A stretch of 64,000 bases of DNA from Halopseudomonas sabulinigri (GCF_900105255.1 NZ_LT629763.1:868001-932000), one strand, 5' to 3'. Positions 41,825 to 53,628 are shown, counted from the first letter of the stretch. The notes: generated from the sequence alone by a model not told the origin. Made by a program: numbers and translations.

Positions 41825-42241
41825 ATGGCCGACATCAGCTATCCCCTCTCGGGCGCTTGCCAATGTGGCAGCGTCACCTACCAGCTGCTGGCCCCACCGC
41901 AGGCGGTGATTGCCTGCCATTGTCGGGAATGCCAGAAGCTGTCCACCAGCGCCTTCAGCCTCACCGCACTGGTGCCGGCGAGCGATCTGCGTTTCAGCGG
42001 CCCTTTGCAGCACTGGAGCCGCGTGGCAGACAGCGGCAACACCAACGCGGCGGCCTTCTGTGGCACCTGCGGTAACCGTATCTATCACGTCAATCCTGAG
42101 CAGCCCGAGCTGATCAAGCTCAAACCCAGCAACCTGTCGGATACCCGCGTTATTCAACCGACCAAGCACGTGTGGGTCAGTGAGAAGCAGGATTGGTTTG
42201 CCCTTCCCGACGGGGCAGAGATTTTCCCGAAGGATCCGTAG
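41825..42241 (+). CDS. GFA-domain zinc protein, copy 2
   Basis: A 138-residue protein of the GFA family with CQC (Cys12, Cys14), CHCREC (Cys31, Cys33, Cys36) and FCGTCG (Cys79, Cys82), the full set of structural zinc ligands. It differs clearly from copy 1 at 35516. The family name recalls formaldehyde activation, but most members have no proven reaction. It begins 14 bases after the racemase, probably in one transcript. Confidence 0.87.
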   Translation: MADISYPLSGACQCGSVTYQLLAPPQAVIACHCRECQKLSTSAFSLTALVPASDLRFSGPLQHWSRVADSGNTNAAAFCGTCGNRIYHVNPEQPELIKLKPSNLSDTRVIQPTKHVWVSEKQDWFALPDGAEIFPKDP

Positions 42242-42357
42242 CGCGCGCCGGTGCCAAGGCGCTTAACGCAGATTTTTTGCGGCGACACCTTTGCTTCCAC
42301 AAGATGCGGGAGCAGAATCAATCCTGCACCTGCTTCGAGGTCGAGTTAGAGCGCTCT

Positions 42358-42969
42358 ATGGATGCTTACCTGCTGTTTCTGATCATCACCGTCGCCACTG
42401 TCATGAGCCCCGGCCCTGGCGTCCTGCTGACGCTGACCAATGCCATCCGCTTCGGTGTGAGCGGTGCCATTGGCGGTATTCTTGGCTTGGCGGTGGGCGC
42501 CTTTCTGATTGCCGGGGTATCGGCTACCGGGTTGGGCATTTTGCTGGCGACCTCGGCAGTCGCCTTCACCGTGCTCAAATTCATTGGCGCTGCATACCTG
42601 ATCTACCTGGGCGTGAAGCTGTGGCGTGCGCCGCCAGCGGTGATCGAACTGCGCGCGGCCGGGCGCCGTACCTTGCCCCGCCAGTTTGCCGAAGGCCTGG
42701 GCCTGCAGCTGACCAACCCCAAGGCGGTGTTCTTTTTCCTCTCTATCCTGCCGCAGTTCGTGACTTACGACAGCGCTCACGTGGGCCAGTTTGCCCTGCT
42801 GGTGTGTACCTACAGTGTGGTGCTGGTGGTGGTTCACCTGATCTACGCCGCATTGGCCAGAACCACCCGGCAATGGCTGGCATCCGATAGCGGTGGGCGT
42901 CTGGTCAACCGCCTGGGCGGCGGCACCTTCATGGGTTTCGGGCTGGGGCTAGCCGCGACCAGCCGCTAA
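42358..42969 (+). CDS. LysE/RhtB family amino-acid exporter
   Basis: A 203-residue inner-membrane protein with about six hydrophobic segments and LysE/RhtB signatures: VATVMSPGPGVLLTLTNAIRFG near the N-terminus, GAAYLIYLGVKLWR in the middle and NPKAVFFFLSILPQFV in the second half. It exports an amino acid or a derivative; the substrate is unknown. The start at 42358 fits TM1; the frame upstream overlaps the GFA gene. Converges on the opmB end. Confidence 0.87.
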   Translation: MDAYLLFLIITVATVMSPGPGVLLTLTNAIRFGVSGAIGGILGLAVGAFLIAGVSATGLGILLATSAVAFTVLKFIGAAYLIYLGVKLWRAPPAVIELRAAGRRTLPRQFAEGLGLQLTNPKAVFFFLSILPQFVTYDSAHVGQFALLVCTYSVVLVVVHLIYAALARTTRQWLASDSGGRLVNRLGGGTFMGFGLGLAATSR

Positions 42970-43015
42970 CCTGGCTGCATCTGGGTTCTCTCTGCGCTCA
43001 GGGCTGTTGATCCGC

Positions 43016-44437
43016 TCAGGGCTGCTCCGGTCGCTCGGCAGCATCACCCACATCGTCACCCACCTGCCAACTGCCGCCAATGCTACCCGCCAGCTCTGCA
43101 GCGGCGGCCAGTTGCGCGGCGGTCACGTTCACCTGTGTGCGCTTGGCGTTGAGCGTGGTGTTCTGCGCCACTGCCACTTCCAGATAGGAAATCAGACCGG
43201 ACTGGTAACGGTTGGTAATTACCCGCTCGTTCTCCTCCGCCAACTCGACCAATCTGGCCTGCTGCACGGCTTTCTCGCGCAGGATGCTGGTGGTGGCCAG
43301 GGCGTTCTCCACGTCGCGCAGACTGTCGAGTACGATCTGGCGATAGGCCGCCGCCTGCTCGTCGTAACTGGCGACGGCGGCGTCTTCTGCGGCGCTGCGG
43401 CGGCCGCCGTCGAAGATGGTGAGGGCCAGACTAGGACCGACCGACCAGAAACGCACCGGGGCATTCCACAGGTCACTGACGTTCTGTCCATTCACTCCAC
43501 CACTGGCATCCAGGCTGAGGGTCGGCAACCAGGCGGTAATGGCCACGCCGATCTGTGCGTTGGCCGCTGCCACGTTGCGTTCCGCAGCGACCACGTCCGG
43601 GCGCCGGGCAATCAGCTCGCCGGGCAGCTGCGCAGGAATCGCCGGCACGGCGGGCAGCACGTCCTGCCGCAGCAGGTCGAAGGCTACCGGTGGTTTGCCC
43701 TGCAACGCGGCGATGGTGTTTTCTTCAATGGCGCGCTGATTTTCCAGATCGTAGAGATCACTGCGCAGCGATTGCAACTGGGTTTCAGCCTGAATCACGT
43801 CAGCGCGCGACACTATGCCGGCGTCGTACTGATTGCGCGTAAGCTGGGTCGAACGCGTGAAGGAATCCATGGTTTGTCTGAGAATGCGGTACTGCACGTC
43901 CAGCGCACGCAGATTGATGTAGCTGTTCACTACCGCCAATTGAATCGACAGCCGCGCCGCCGCCAGATCGGCGGCACTTGCGTCCAGCTGCGCGGTACTG
44001 GCCTCCACCTGACGCCGCACCCTACCCCAGAGATCCAGCTCCCAACTGATGCCCAAGCGCGCGCTACTGCTTTCGCCGATCACCTCATCACTGCTGCTGC
44101 GCGCGGCGTCCACGGCAGCGCTCAGCGTGGGGCTGTAGTCGGCGCGCGCCAGCCGCCGCTGGGCCAATGCAGCGCGGTAACGTGCTTCAGCCTGCGCCAA
44201 CGTCTGGTTATTTGTATTGGCTTCCTGCACCAACGCGGTAAGTTGCGCGTCGCCAAACGCCCGCCACCACTCGCCACTCTGAGCCCAGCTTTGCGCCGGC
44301 AGCGGCTGCCAGCCCGCATCGTACTTGAGTTGCTGTACCGGCACGGTGGCGGGTTTGACATAGTCCGGCCCCATGGTGCAACCGGCGGCAAGCGTGGCCG
44401 CAAGGATGACGAGGGTAGGCAGTGGTAGGCATTTCAT
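43016..44437 (-). CDS. opmB: RND efflux outer-membrane channel lipoprotein (OprM/NodT family)
   Basis: A 473-residue outer-membrane factor, the exit duct of the tripartite pump. It has lipobox AAGC (Cys20) followed by the family start TMGPDYVKP, and two repeats of a long alpha-helical hairpin with beta strands (ARLGISWELDLWGRVRR; VGPSLALTIFDGGRRSA). Its gene is last in the muxABC-opmB arrangement, 14 bases after the second RND pump gene. The symbol is given because the operon order matches the Pseudomonas MuxABC-OpmB system. Confidence 0.85.
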   Translation of the reverse strand: MKCLPLPTLVILAATLAAGCTMGPDYVKPATVPVQQLKYDAGWQPLPAQSWAQSGEWWRAFGDAQLTALVQEANTNNQTLAQAEARYRAALAQRRLARADYSPTLSAAVDAARSSSDEVIGESSSARLGISWELDLWGRVRRQVEASTAQLDASAADLAAARLSIQLAVVNSYINLRALDVQYRILRQTMDSFTRSTQLTRNQYDAGIVSRADVIQAETQLQSLRSDLYDLENQRAIEENTIAALQGKPPVAFDLLRQDVLPAVPAIPAQLPGELIARRPDVVAAERNVAAANAQIGVAITAWLPTLSLDASGGVNGQNVSDLWNAPVRFWSVGPSLALTIFDGGRRSAAEDAAVASYDEQAAAYRQIVLDSLRDVENALATTSILREKAVQQARLVELAEENERVITNRYQSGLISYLEVAVAQNTTLNAKRTQVNVTAAQLAAAAELAGSIGGSWQVGDDVGDAAERPEQP

Positions 44438-44451
44438 CGATTACGCGCCAG

Positions 44452-47400
44452 TCAGGTAGATGAGTCGGATTGTTCGGCGGCCGCGCCGCGCTTGAGCCAG
44501 CGCTGACGCAGGTTTTCCAGATACAGGTAGACCGCGGGCGTGGTGTAAAGCGTGAGCAACTGGCTCAGCGCCAAGCCGCCAAAAATGGTGATCCCCAGCG
44601 GCCGACGCATCTCCGCGCCCTCGCCAAAACCAAGGATCAGCGGCACGGCGCCCAGCATGCCGGCCATGTTGGTCATCAGGATCGGGCGCAGGCGCAGCAA
44701 GGCTGCGCGGTGAATGCCCTGCTGTGGAGTCAGACCTTCGCGGCGCTGCAGGTCCAGTGCGAAGTCGATCATCATGATGGCGTTTTTCATCACAATGCCG
44801 ATCAACAGAAACAGCCCGAGCATGGCAATCAGGCTGAGGCTCTGCCCGCCCAACTGCAAGGCCAGCAAGGCGCCCAACCCGGCCGGCGGCAAGGTGGAGA
44901 GAATCGTCAGCGGATGCAGGGTGCTTTCATAAAGCACACCGAGCACCAGATAAACGGCCAGCAAGACGGCAACAAATGCCCAGGGATCATTCAGTGCATT
45001 GCCAAAATCGTTCGGCGACGGCGGCGCCTGATGTACCTCGCTGGGCAGCATGACCTCGTTGAGTATCTGCTCGATGGCAGCATCGGCCTCGCCTTCGGTC
45101 ACCTCGGGCGCCAAGGAATAGCCGATGCCCATGGAAGCGAACTGCCCTTCGTGACGCACCCGATCTTCGGCCATGCCGTAGTCCCAGGTGGCAAAGCTGG
45201 TAAAAGGCACCCGCTGGCCGTCACTGGTCAGCACTTCCAGCTGATCGAGTACTGCCGGGCGTTCGGTGTAACGCGGCGCCAGCTCCATCACGACGCGGTA
45301 CTGGTTCAACTCGTCATACAGCGTTGCCACCTGACGCTGCGAAAACGAGTTGTTGAGCACCGAGGCGATGGTCTGCATGTCTACGCCCAGGCGGCGGGCA
45401 GCCTCACGGTCGATAGTCAGCACCATCTGCCGGGTTTCATCGCCATCAACGTTGTCGACATCGGTCAGTAGCGGGCTCTGCTCCATCGCCTGCGCTACAC
45501 GGCGCGCCCAGACCTTCAGCGCCTCCAGCGAGTCGGAGCGCAGCACCACTTCATTCTCACTGTTACCGAAAGGGCCGCGGAAATGCAGATCCTGATCGGC
45601 CATCAGGTACATCATCACGCCCGGCACCGCCGGCGCGTTGGCGCGCAGCCGATCAATCACCTGCTGGGACGACAGTTTGCGCTCAGCCAGCGGCTTCAGG
45701 CGGATCGCCAGTTGCGCGTTGGTCAGGCCGCCGTTACCGCCGCTGGTGCCGGTCAGATCCTGTACCGCCGGGTCGGACAGGATGTACTGCCGGTAGGCTT
45801 CGATCTTGGGCTGCATGACCTGAAACGAGAGACCATCGTCGCCGCGAATAAAGCCGCGAATCTGGCCGGTATCCTGCTGCGGCAGCGACTCCTCCGGCAA
45901 GTTGAACAACAGATAGCCGCTGGCCAGAATCGCGCCCAGCAGCGTGAGCAAGGCCAGTGGGCGGTGATCGAGTGTCCAGCTCAACGAGCGAGCATAGCCC
46001 CGCTGCAGACCGGCAAACAGCGACTCAGACCTGACCTCGTCGCCCTGACCTTGCCCCTGCCCCACAACATGAGCGCCGCGCCGCTGCAACCAATGGGCGC
46101 AGAGGCTGGGCGTCAGCGTCAGCGACACCAGCAGCGAAATCAGCATGGCAGCAATCAGGGTGATCGAGAACTCTTCGAACAGCTGCTTTACCAGGCCGCC
46201 GAGAAGCAGGATGGAGGCAAAGACCACCGCCAGTGCCAGGGTCATGGCGATCAGCGTGAAGCTCAGCTCGCGCGCGCTGCGCGCGGCGGCCTGCTGCGGC
46301 GACAAGCCATTAGCCATGTGCCGCTGCACGTTTTCCAGCACCACAATGGCGTCATCCACTACCAGTCCGGCACCCACGATGAGCGCCATCAACGACAGAT
46401 TGTTGAGCGAGAAGCCCCAGAAATACATGACCACGAAGCTGCCGATCAGCGACACCGGAATGGCCGCTGAGGGAATCAGCGCAGCGCGAAAGTTACCCAG
46501 AAACAACCAGACCACTACGACCACCAGCAAGGCCGCCAGCAGCAGCGAAATCTGTGCCTCGCGCAGGGTGGCGCGGATCACTGGCGAGCGGTCCATGATC
46601 ACCGACAGCTCAGCATCGGCCGGCAGCAACACCAGCAATTGCGGCAGGCGGTCGTAGATGTTGTCGATGGTCTCGACAATATTGGCGCCGCTCTGCCGGC
46701 TGATGTTCAGGATTACCGCGGGGCGATCATTGTGAAAGCCGCTGCTGTAGCGGTTCTCGACCGAGTCGGTGACCTCGGCCACATCTCCCAGCCGCACCAC
46801 GGCGCCCTCGTCATAGCGCACCACCAGTTCGCGGTAGGCCTTGGCCGTGCGCAGCGCATCACTGGTTTGCACCTGCCAGCGATGCGCGCCCTCTTCGATC
46901 ACGCCCATGGGCCGCAGCGCGTTGCTGCGCGAGATGGCGTTACGCACCTCATCCAGCGAAAGGCCGTAATGCAGCAGCGCGCCGGCGTCAATCTGCATCC
47001 GCACCGCCGGCAAGGAGGCGCCATCAACGGTCACTTCACCAACGCCGGAGATCTGCGCCAGTTTCTGCGCCAGAATGGTCGCGCCTATGTCGTACAACTC
47101 GCTGGACGCCAGATTCGGCGAACTCAGCGCCAGGCCCATGATGGGCGCCTGGGAAGGGTCGATCTTCACGTACTGCGGGTTACCCGGCATGCCGGCCGGC
47201 AGGTCGCCGCGTACCGCGTTGATGGCGGCCTGCACCTCGCGCGCGGCTTCGTTCAGGTCGCGTTCCAGCTCGAAGGTCAGGGCCACCTGGGTGCTGCCCT
47301 GGCTGCTGGATGACGAAATGGCCGTAACCCCGGAAATACTCCCCAGCGCCCGCTCCATTGGCGTGGCCACCGTGGTGGCCATACTCTCGGGGCTGGCGCC

Positions 47401-47556
47401 TGGCAAGCTGGCGGTCACCACGATCATGGGGATATCCAGCTGCGGCAGTGGCGCCACCGGCAGCAGGCGCCAACACAGTGCGCCGCAGAGCACCAGCGCC
47501 AACGCCAGCAGCGAGATACCGACCGGGCGCTGAATGAAGGTATTAACGGCGCTCAA
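44452..47556 (-). CDS. muxC: RND efflux pump inner-membrane subunit (MdtC/MuxC type)
   Basis: A 1034-residue HAE1-type RND transporter with twelve TM segments and two large periplasmic loops. Motif-like stretches include [21 protein letters not shown] in the porter domain, [21 protein letters not shown] in TM4 with the proton-relay acids, and [20 protein letters not shown] in the second half. It forms a heterotrimer with MuxB. Its start overlaps the muxB stop by four bases (ATGA), indicating translational coupling. Substrates in Pseudomonas include novobiocin, aztreonam and macrolides; here they are not known. Confidence 0.9.
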   Translation of the reverse strand: MSAVNTFIQRPVGISLLALALVLCGALCWRLLPVAPLPQLDIPMIVVTASLPGASPESMATTVATPMERALGSISGVTAISSSSSQGSTQVALTFELERDLNEAAREVQAAINAVRGDLPAGMPGNPQYVKIDPSQAPIMGLALSSPNLASSELYDIGATILAQKLAQISGVGEVTVDGASLPAVRMQIDAGALLHYGLSLDEVRNAISRSNALRPMGVIEEGAHRWQVQTSDALRTAKAYRELVVRYDEGAVVRLGDVAEVTDSVENRYSSGFHNDRPAVILNISRQSGANIVETIDNIYDRLPQLLVLLPADAELSVIMDRSPVIRATLREAQISLLLAALLVVVVVWLFLGNFRAALIPSAAIPVSLIGSFVVMYFWGFSLNNLSLMALIVGAGLVVDDAIVVLENVQRHMANGLSPQQAAARSARELSFTLIAMTLALAVVFASILLLGGLVKQLFEEFSITLIAAMLISLLVSLTLTPSLCAHWLQRRGAHVVGQGQGQGDEVRSESLFAGLQRGYARSLSWTLDHRPLALLTLLGAILASGYLLFNLPEESLPQQDTGQIRGFIRGDDGLSFQVMQPKIEAYRQYILSDPAVQDLTGTSGGNGGLTNAQLAIRLKPLAERKLSSQQVIDRLRANAPAVPGVMMYLMADQDLHFRGPFGNSENEVVLRSDSLEALKVWARRVAQAMEQSPLLTDVDNVDGDETRQMVLTIDREAARRLGVDMQTIASVLNNSFSQRQVATLYDELNQYRVVMELAPRYTERPAVLDQLEVLTSDGQRVPFTSFATWDYGMAEDRVRHEGQFASMGIGYSLAPEVTEGEADAAIEQILNEVMLPSEVHQAPPSPNDFGNALNDPWAFVAVLLAVYLVLGVLYESTLHPLTILSTLPPAGLGALLALQLGGQSLSLIAMLGLFLLIGIVMKNAIMMIDFALDLQRREGLTPQQGIHRAALLRLRPILMTNMAGMLGAVPLILGFGEGAEMRRPLGITIFGGLALSQLLTLYTTPAVYLYLENLRQRWLKRGAAAEQSDSST

Positions 47557-50500
47557 TGCGCGGCCTCTACCGGCTCGCCGGCATCCTGCTTGCGCGTCAG
47601 CCGATCGAAGAACAGGTACACCACGGGGGTGGTGAACAAGGTCAGTACCTGATTGACCAACAGGCCGCCGACCATGACCACACCCAGCGGCTGACGCAGC
47701 TCCGCACCCGAACCGCTGGCAAACATCAACGGCAAGGCGCCAAACAGCGCCGCCAGGGTAGTCATCAGAATCGGCCGAAAACGCAGCAGCGCCGCGCGGT
47801 GAATCGCCTCACGCGGGCTCAGGCCCAGATTGCGCTGCGCATCCAGGGCAAAGTCGACCATCATGATGCCGTTTTTCTTGACCAGGCCAATCAGCAGCAC
47901 GATACCGACCACCGAAATCATATCCAGCGCGCGGTCGGTCAGCAGCAATGCCAACAGCGCACCGAGGGTGGCCGAGGGCAAGGTCGAGAGAATGGTGATG
48001 GGGTGAATGGTGCTCTCGTACAGCACGCCCAGCACGATGTACATGGTCAGTACCGCCGCCAGAATCAGCCACAGGGTATTGGCCAGCGAGCTGCGAAAGG
48101 CCTCTGCCGCGCCCTGGAAACGCAATTCGATGGCAGCAGGCAGCTGCAGCTCAGCCTGCACCTGCTCGATGGCATCTACCGCTTCACCCAGCGAGGCGCC
48201 GGGTGCCAGGTTGAACGAGACCGTGGCCGCCGGGAACTGACCCTGGTGGTTGATCAGCAGCGCGGCGCGGCGCTGATGCACGCTGGCGACGCTGGCCAGC
48301 GGAATCGGGTTGCCATCCGCACTGGTCAGGTACACCTGACTCAGGCTTTCCGGCGTGCCGGCAAACTGCGGATCGACCTCCATGATCACCCGGTACTGGT
48401 TCGACTGGGTAAAGAGCGTCGCAATCTGCCGCTGGCCAAAGGCGTTGTACAGCGTGTCGGCAATATCGGTGACATCCAGCCCCAGTCGCGCGGCGGCGTC
48501 GCGGTCGATGTCCACATAGGCTTCCATGCCCCGCTGCTGCAGATCAGACGCTACGTCGGCCAGCTCGGGACGCGCGCTCAGCGCCGCAATCATCTGCGGT
48601 ACCCAGTTGTGCAGTTCGTCGCTGTCCAGGCTGGTCAGGCTGAACTGGTACTGCGTGCGGCTCACCCGGTCCTCAATGCTCAGCTCCTGCACCGGCTGAA
48701 ACCAGGCGGTAATACCGGAGACCTGAGCACTGCGCTCGCGCAGCCGCTCCATTACCTCAAACAGGCTTTCGCTGCGCTCACTGTGCGGCGGCAGGTTGAT
48801 CAGCAGGCGACCGCTGTTGATAGTGACGTTGGTACCGTCCACGCCGATGAAAGACGAGATACTCTCCACGCCCGCATCTTCCATCAGTGCCTTGGCCAGG
48901 TTCTGCTGCCGCTCGGCCATGGCGGTAAAGGAAATATCCTGCGGCGCCTCGGTGACCACCTGAATCACGTTGCTGTCCTGCACGGGGAAGAAGTCCTTGT
49001 TCACCGCCAGGTACAGCAGACCGCTGAGCACGATAGTCGCCAGCATCACCAGCAGCGTTGGCCCCTGGCGTGCCAGCACCCAGTCCAGGCCCCGGCCATA
49101 TCGTTCGATCACCCGTTGCAGCAGGTCGTCCTTATGTTCCTGTGGCGGACGTTTCAGCATCCGCGCGCACATCATGGGTGTCAGCGTGAGCGATACCACC
49201 AGCGAGATAACGATGGCGACCGCGAGCGTAATGGCAAATTCGTGGAACAGCCGCCCTACCACATCCGGCATGAACAGCAGCGGAATCAGCACCGCCACCA
49301 GCGAAAAGGTCAGTGACATCAGCGTAAAGCCAATTTCCGAAGCGCCCTTGAGCGCGGCCTGCATCGGCGTTTCACCCATCTCGCGATGGCGCGCCACGTT
49401 CTCCAGCATGACGATGGCATCGTCCACGACAAAACCGGTAGCGATGGTGAGCGCCATCAGCGTCAGGTTGTTGACCGAGAAGTTCATCAGATACATGAAG
49501 GCGAAGGTGCCCACCAGCGACAAGGGCACGGCGATACTGGGGATGAAGGTCGCCTGCAGGTTACGCAGGAATACCAGGGTCACCAGCACCACCAGGAAGA
49601 TGGCAAATACCAGCTCTTTCTGGGTATCGCGTACCGAGGCGCGAATACTGTGGGTACGGTCGGTCAGCACCTGCACATCCACTGCGGCGGGCAAACTGGC
49701 GGTCAGCTGCGGGAGCAGCTCGCGCACCCGGTCGGCCACTTCGATTACGTTGGCACCGGGCTGGCGCTGCACGTTCAGCAGCACCGCTGGTGCGCCGTTG
49801 GCCCAGGCAGCCAGAAAGCGGTCTTCGGCGCCATCGACGATGGTCGCCACATCACCCAGACGCAGCGGCGCGCCATCTACCCAGGTAACGATCAGCTTGC
49901 GGTAATCCTCGACCGAGCGAATCTGATCGTTGGCATCCAGCATGGTGCTGCGCGTTGGGCCATCAAAACTGCCCTTGGGCTGGTTGACGTTGGTCGCGGC
50001 GATGGTCTGACGCACGCTGTCCAGGCTCAGGCCGTAGGACGCCAGTGCGCGCGGGTTGACCAGTACCCTAAGCGCCGGACGCTGACCGCCCGCCAGACTC
50101 ACCATACCCACACCCGAGAGCTGGGCTAGCTTCTGCGCCATGCGGGTATCGACCAGGTCGTGGACCTGCGGCAGCGGCAAGCTGTTGGAGGTTATCGCCA
50201 GGGTAAGAATGGGCGCATCGGCGGGGTTCACCTTGCGGTAGATCGGCGGCGTTGGCAGATCGCTGGGCAGCAGACTCTCCGCGGTGTTCATGGCCGCCTG
50301 CACTTCCTGCTCGGCCACCCCCAGATCCTCATCCAGCGCGAACTGCAGGGTAATCACCGAGGCGCCACCGGAGCTGGTGGACGACATTTGTTTCAACCCG
50401 GGTATCTGCCCCAGATGGCGTTCCAGCGGCGCGGTAATGGTCCGCGCTGTGACCTCGGGGCTGGCGCCCGGCTGGAAGGTGAACACCTGAATGATGGGGT

Positions 50501-50627
50501 AATCCACCTGCGGCAACGCGGCCACCGGCAACATCCGCCAGGCAATCAGCCCGGCGGCCAGAAACGCCAGCATCAGCAGCGAGGTGGCGACCGGCCGCAG
50601 GATGAAGGGAGCGGAAAGATTCTTCAT
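47553..50627 (-). CDS. muxB: RND efflux pump inner-membrane subunit (MdtB/MuxB type)
   Basis: A 1024-residue HAE1-type RND transporter with twelve TM segments. Signature stretches include [21 protein letters not shown] in the first loop, [19 protein letters not shown] in TM4 and [22 protein letters not shown] in the second half. The start at 50627 gives the typical N-terminus [19 protein letters not shown]; it lies 10 bases after the muxA stop. Works with muxC as a two-transporter pump, a mark of the Mdt/Mux class. Confidence 0.9.
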   Translation of the reverse strand: MKNLSAPFILRPVATSLLMLAFLAAGLIAWRMLPVAALPQVDYPIIQVFTFQPGASPEVTARTITAPLERHLGQIPGLKQMSSTSSGGASVITLQFALDEDLGVAEQEVQAAMNTAESLLPSDLPTPPIYRKVNPADAPILTLAITSNSLPLPQVHDLVDTRMAQKLAQLSGVGMVSLAGGQRPALRVLVNPRALASYGLSLDSVRQTIAATNVNQPKGSFDGPTRSTMLDANDQIRSVEDYRKLIVTWVDGAPLRLGDVATIVDGAEDRFLAAWANGAPAVLLNVQRQPGANVIEVADRVRELLPQLTASLPAAVDVQVLTDRTHSIRASVRDTQKELVFAIFLVVLVTLVFLRNLQATFIPSIAVPLSLVGTFAFMYLMNFSVNNLTLMALTIATGFVVDDAIVMLENVARHREMGETPMQAALKGASEIGFTLMSLTFSLVAVLIPLLFMPDVVGRLFHEFAITLAVAIVISLVVSLTLTPMMCARMLKRPPQEHKDDLLQRVIERYGRGLDWVLARQGPTLLVMLATIVLSGLLYLAVNKDFFPVQDSNVIQVVTEAPQDISFTAMAERQQNLAKALMEDAGVESISSFIGVDGTNVTINSGRLLINLPPHSERSESLFEVMERLRERSAQVSGITAWFQPVQELSIEDRVSRTQYQFSLTSLDSDELHNWVPQMIAALSARPELADVASDLQQRGMEAYVDIDRDAAARLGLDVTDIADTLYNAFGQRQIATLFTQSNQYRVIMEVDPQFAGTPESLSQVYLTSADGNPIPLASVASVHQRRAALLINHQGQFPAATVSFNLAPGASLGEAVDAIEQVQAELQLPAAIELRFQGAAEAFRSSLANTLWLILAAVLTMYIVLGVLYESTIHPITILSTLPSATLGALLALLLTDRALDMISVVGIVLLIGLVKKNGIMMVDFALDAQRNLGLSPREAIHRAALLRFRPILMTTLAALFGALPLMFASGSGAELRQPLGVVMVGGLLVNQVLTLFTTPVVYLFFDRLTRKQDAGEPVEAAH

Positions 50628-50637
50628 GGTCGCTGGC

Positions 50638-51885
50638 TCAATTGCCGGCGCGTGGCGGACCGCGGCGCTCACCGCTGGCCGGTCGCCCGCCGGCGGGCCC
50701 CTCGGGCGTGACGTCAGACTCGGCAGCAGGCTCGGCGCCGGGAATCGTCACCTGCTTGCCGTCGCGCAGGCGATCAAGCCCTTCGAGCACCACCAGCTCG
50801 CCGGCTTCCAGGCCACTGGTCACGGCTACGCGATCATTGGCTGCAGCGCCCAGCACCACTTCGCGGATGTACGCCTTGCCATCGTTGATGACATACACGT
50901 AGTTGCGGTCGGTACCAAACTGCACGGCGTCAGCCGGAATGGTGACAACGTCTGCCAGGGTGTTCAGACGCAGACGCACATTAACGAATTGATTCGGGAA
51001 GAGCGCGCTGTCGTCGTTCTCGAACCGGGCGCGCACCCGCAAGGTACCGGTAGTGGTATCGATCTGGTTATCCAGCGTGGTCAGCTCGCCGGTTGCCAGC
51101 ACCTGGCGCTCGCTGCGATCCAGGGCTTCCACCTGCAGTTTGCCTTCGCCTTGAAAGGCGCTGCGCAGCGCCTGCAGCTCAATCTCGGGGACGGTAAAGT
51201 TCACCGCTATCGGCTGCATCTGCGTGATGGTCACCAGCCCTTCGGTATCACCGCTGGAAACCAGGTTGCCCGGGTCCACCCGGCGCAAGCCCAGTTTGCC
51301 AGCCAGCGGCGCTTCGATCCGTGTCCAGGACAGCTGCAGCTGCGCATCCTCCACCTGCGCCTGGTTCGCGCGGAGGGTACCGTCAAGCTCCTTGACCAGC
51401 GCGCGTTGATCGCTCAGTTGCTGGCGAGCGATGGAATCCTGCTCCCAGAGCTTTTCATACAGTTGCAGGTCGGCACGGGCGTTTTCCAGCGTGGCACGGT
51501 TCTGCTGCAGTTGACCCTCGGCCTGCTCCAGCTGCGTTTTGTACGGGCGTGGATCAACTTCAGCCAGCAGTTCGCCCTGCTCTACCGCCGCGCCCTCAGC
51601 AAACGCCACGCGGTCGAGCACGCCATCTACTCGGCTGCGTACCACCACGGTATTCAGCGGCGTCACCGTGCCAATGGATTTGATCTGTACTTCCAGGCTA
51701 CCCAGGGTGGCGGGCTCGGCACGTACCACGGCCGGCGCGTCCCACCCCATGCGCCGCCAGCTCTCGGCCTGAGTCGGTGCTGGCTCACGGCCAAACTGGT
51801 ACCAGGCGAACAGCAGTACGGCAATGACGCCGACAACCAGAATCAGCAGTTTGCCGTGACGGCGAAAAGAAAATGCGTGGGCCAT
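50638..51885 (-). CDS. muxA: RND efflux periplasmic adaptor (MdtA/MuxA type)
   Basis: A 415-residue membrane-fusion protein. An N-terminal TM anchor (about 12-30) is followed by the lipoyl/barrel-sandwich halves ([36 protein letters not shown]; and [21 protein letters not shown]), a helical hairpin between them (about 115-180), a beta-barrel and a membrane-proximal domain. The C-terminus is Gly/Pro/Arg-rich and probably disordered. It is the first gene of the four-gene operon. Upstream, 600 bases contain a Fur-box-like palindrome. Confidence 0.88.
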   Translation of the reverse strand: MAHAFSFRRHGKLLILVVGVIAVLLFAWYQFGREPAPTQAESWRRMGWDAPAVVRAEPATLGSLEVQIKSIGTVTPLNTVVVRSRVDGVLDRVAFAEGAAVEQGELLAEVDPRPYKTQLEQAEGQLQQNRATLENARADLQLYEKLWEQDSIARQQLSDQRALVKELDGTLRANQAQVEDAQLQLSWTRIEAPLAGKLGLRRVDPGNLVSSGDTEGLVTITQMQPIAVNFTVPEIELQALRSAFQGEGKLQVEALDRSERQVLATGELTTLDNQIDTTTGTLRVRARFENDDSALFPNQFVNVRLRLNTLADVVTIPADAVQFGTDRNYVYVINDGKAYIREVVLGAAANDRVAVTSGLEAGELVVLEGLDRLRDGKQVTIPGAEPAAESDVTPEGPAGGRPASGERRGPPRAGN

Positions 51886-52488
51886 GAGATCAATATCCGG
51901 GTGTACAGCGCGTGTGGCAGTGGGCGAACAACGTGAGAACGCTGACTTTAGAGGAGCTCATCAAAGAGCTGTACCGAATTTACATACCTTTACCTTGGCT
52001 TTACATTACTTTTCCTTTACCGGGCATTACCGCCACAGGCTCGAGATAGAGCAGCGCGCCGAGAGCGAGCAAATGATAGTTATTATCATTTGCTCGCACA
52101 AGCAGGCATTCGTCGTCCATGAGCACCATGCTCTAGTAGACTCTTTGACAGCCGTCGCTACCGCGCTCTAGCATTCAATTCCTATAAACGTAAATGATTA
52201 CCCATAACGAACAATCTATATCCTGTCTGCCATGTCATTTTCGTCTTGCCCTAGCCGGTGCCGGGCAGGGACAATCTTTACCGTGCTTAACTCCACCAGC
52301 CTCCTGCGTGCCGAGAACCAGCTGCGTAGTAAACAAAATTCGTTTTAGTAATATTGCGAGCCAATAACGTAAAATAATTCACTTTGGTGGCTGGCCAGCG
52401 TTGCATGCCAGGGTGAGATAAGACAGGTTTCAGCACCACACGAACACTATAGCCAAGCCAGTAATCAGCAGATGAAAGGAGAAGAACA
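51886..52488. other. 603-base divergent regulatory region between muxA and the alcohol dehydrogenase
   Basis: No supported gene; short frames here lack family support. It contains the perfect inverted repeat at 52065-52097 and an A+T-rich tract (about 52320-52390) near the alcohol dehydrogenase side that may hold its promoter. Confidence 0.5.
52065..52097. promoter_or_regulatory. Perfect 14-bp inverted repeat with Fur-box-like core upstream of muxABC-opmB
   Basis: GCGAGCAAATGATA (52065-52078) and its exact complement (52084-52097) around 5 bases. The centre TGATAGT-T-ATTATCA (52074-52088) fits the 7-1-7 Fur model TGATAATnATTATCA with one mismatch. It lies about 190 bases upstream of muxA and 390 upstream of adh. 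Confidence 0.66.
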
Positions 52489-53598
52489 ATGAGTCGTCAG
52501 GCAAAAGCCGTCGTTTGTCGGGAATGGGGCCAACCCATTCAAGTGGAAACCATCACCGTGGATGGACCCAAGCGCGGCGAAGTCACCATCAAGGTGGCCG
52601 CCTGTGGCGTTTGCCACAGTGATCATTCCGCCACCACCGGCAAGATTCCTTACCCGGCGCCGCTGGTACTCGGTCATGAAGCGGCCGGCGTGGTGGTTGA
52701 CGTCGGTGAAGGCGTTACCGCGCTCAAGGAAGGCGACTACGTGGTCAGCACCTTCATCACCATGTGCGGCAAGTGCCGCAACTGCGTACGCGGCCGCCCG
52801 GTCCTTTGCGAGAACGCGCGCAAGTCGATGGTCACCCTGCCCGACGGCACCGTGCGCACCCACGGCAAGGACGGCGAAGACCTCAACGTGTTTGGCGCCT
52901 GCGGCGTCATGGCCGAGTACGCCACCCTGCACGTCGACAACTGTGTGAAGATCGATGACGACGTGCCCATGTCCAGTGCTGCCCTGGTGGGTTGTGCAGT
53001 CATTACCGGCGTAGGCTCGGTATTCAACACGGCGCAGCTGGAGCCCGGCTCGCGTGCAGCGGTATTCGGTATTGGCGGTGTGGGTCTGAACGCCATTCAG
53101 GGTTGTGTAACAGCGGGTGCCGAGATGGTCATCGCGGTAGACACCAACGCCGCCAAGCTGGAAATGGCCAAGGAGTTTGGCGCGACGCATACCGTCAATA
53201 TCACCGAGGTCGATGACGTTTCCAAGGCGATCAAGAAGCTCAGCGGTGGCGGTGTGGATTACGCCTTCGAGTGCGTCGGCAACGGCAAGGTAGTCGAGCA
53301 GGCGTTCAAGGCGCTCGGCCGTGCCGGGACTGTAGTGGTTGTAGGTGTTGCCGATGGCAAGGACACCACCTCCATCAATACCTTCACCCTGCCCGCCGAT
53401 GAGCGCACGCTCAAGGGCAGCTGGCTGGGCTCGGCGCGTCCGCAGTATGACTTCCCGCGGATTCTCAACCTGTACAAGGCCAACCGCCTGAAACTGGATG
53501 AGCTGGTCACCCAGACCTACAACATCGACGATGCTGCGCAAGCCTTCGCCGATATGCTGGATGGCAAAAACGCCCGTGGCGTGATCGTCTTTGAATAA
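52489..53598 (+). CDS. Zinc-dependent alcohol dehydrogenase (MDR, class III-like)
   Basis: A 369-residue cytosolic dehydrogenase. Catalytic-zinc ligands are visible in CGVCHSD (Cys39/Cys42 region) and LGHEAAG (His63), structural-zinc cysteines at Cys93, Cys96, Cys99 and Cys107 (CGKCRNC...C), and the NAD-binding GIGGVG near the middle. The long C-terminal part and ACGVMAEYATLH stretch match class III-like or alcohol-oxidising enzymes. AGGAG precedes the ATG. It is monocistronic and ends at a strong terminator. Substrate not determined. Confidence 0.9.
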   Translation: MSRQAKAVVCREWGQPIQVETITVDGPKRGEVTIKVAACGVCHSDHSATTGKIPYPAPLVLGHEAAGVVVDVGEGVTALKEGDYVVSTFITMCGKCRNCVRGRPVLCENARKSMVTLPDGTVRTHGKDGEDLNVFGACGVMAEYATLHVDNCVKIDDDVPMSSAALVGCAVITGVGSVFNTAQLEPGSRAAVFGIGGVGLNAIQGCVTAGAEMVIAVDTNAAKLEMAKEFGATHTVNITEVDDVSKAIKKLSGGGVDYAFECVGNGKVVEQAFKALGRAGTVVVVGVADGKDTTSINTFTLPADERTLKGSWLGSARPQYDFPRILNLYKANRLKLDELVTQTYNIDDAAQAFADMLDGKNARGVIVFE

Positions 53599-53628
53599 GG
53601 CGCTTCTCTGGCAGTAAGCTGCCGACAG

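Noticed and set aside
43007-44428. 473-codon plus-strand frame opposite opmB
   Set aside because: Exact shadow of the outer-membrane channel gene with no domain and no ribosome-binding site.
47556-49316. 586-codon plus-strand frame opposite muxB
   Set aside because: Mirror frame of an RND transporter gene; composition is biased and no family is recognisable.
51884-52171. 95-codon plus-strand frame upstream of adh
   Set aside because: It starts on the opposite strand of the muxA start, has no ribosome-binding site, no family and runs through the Fur-like palindrome.
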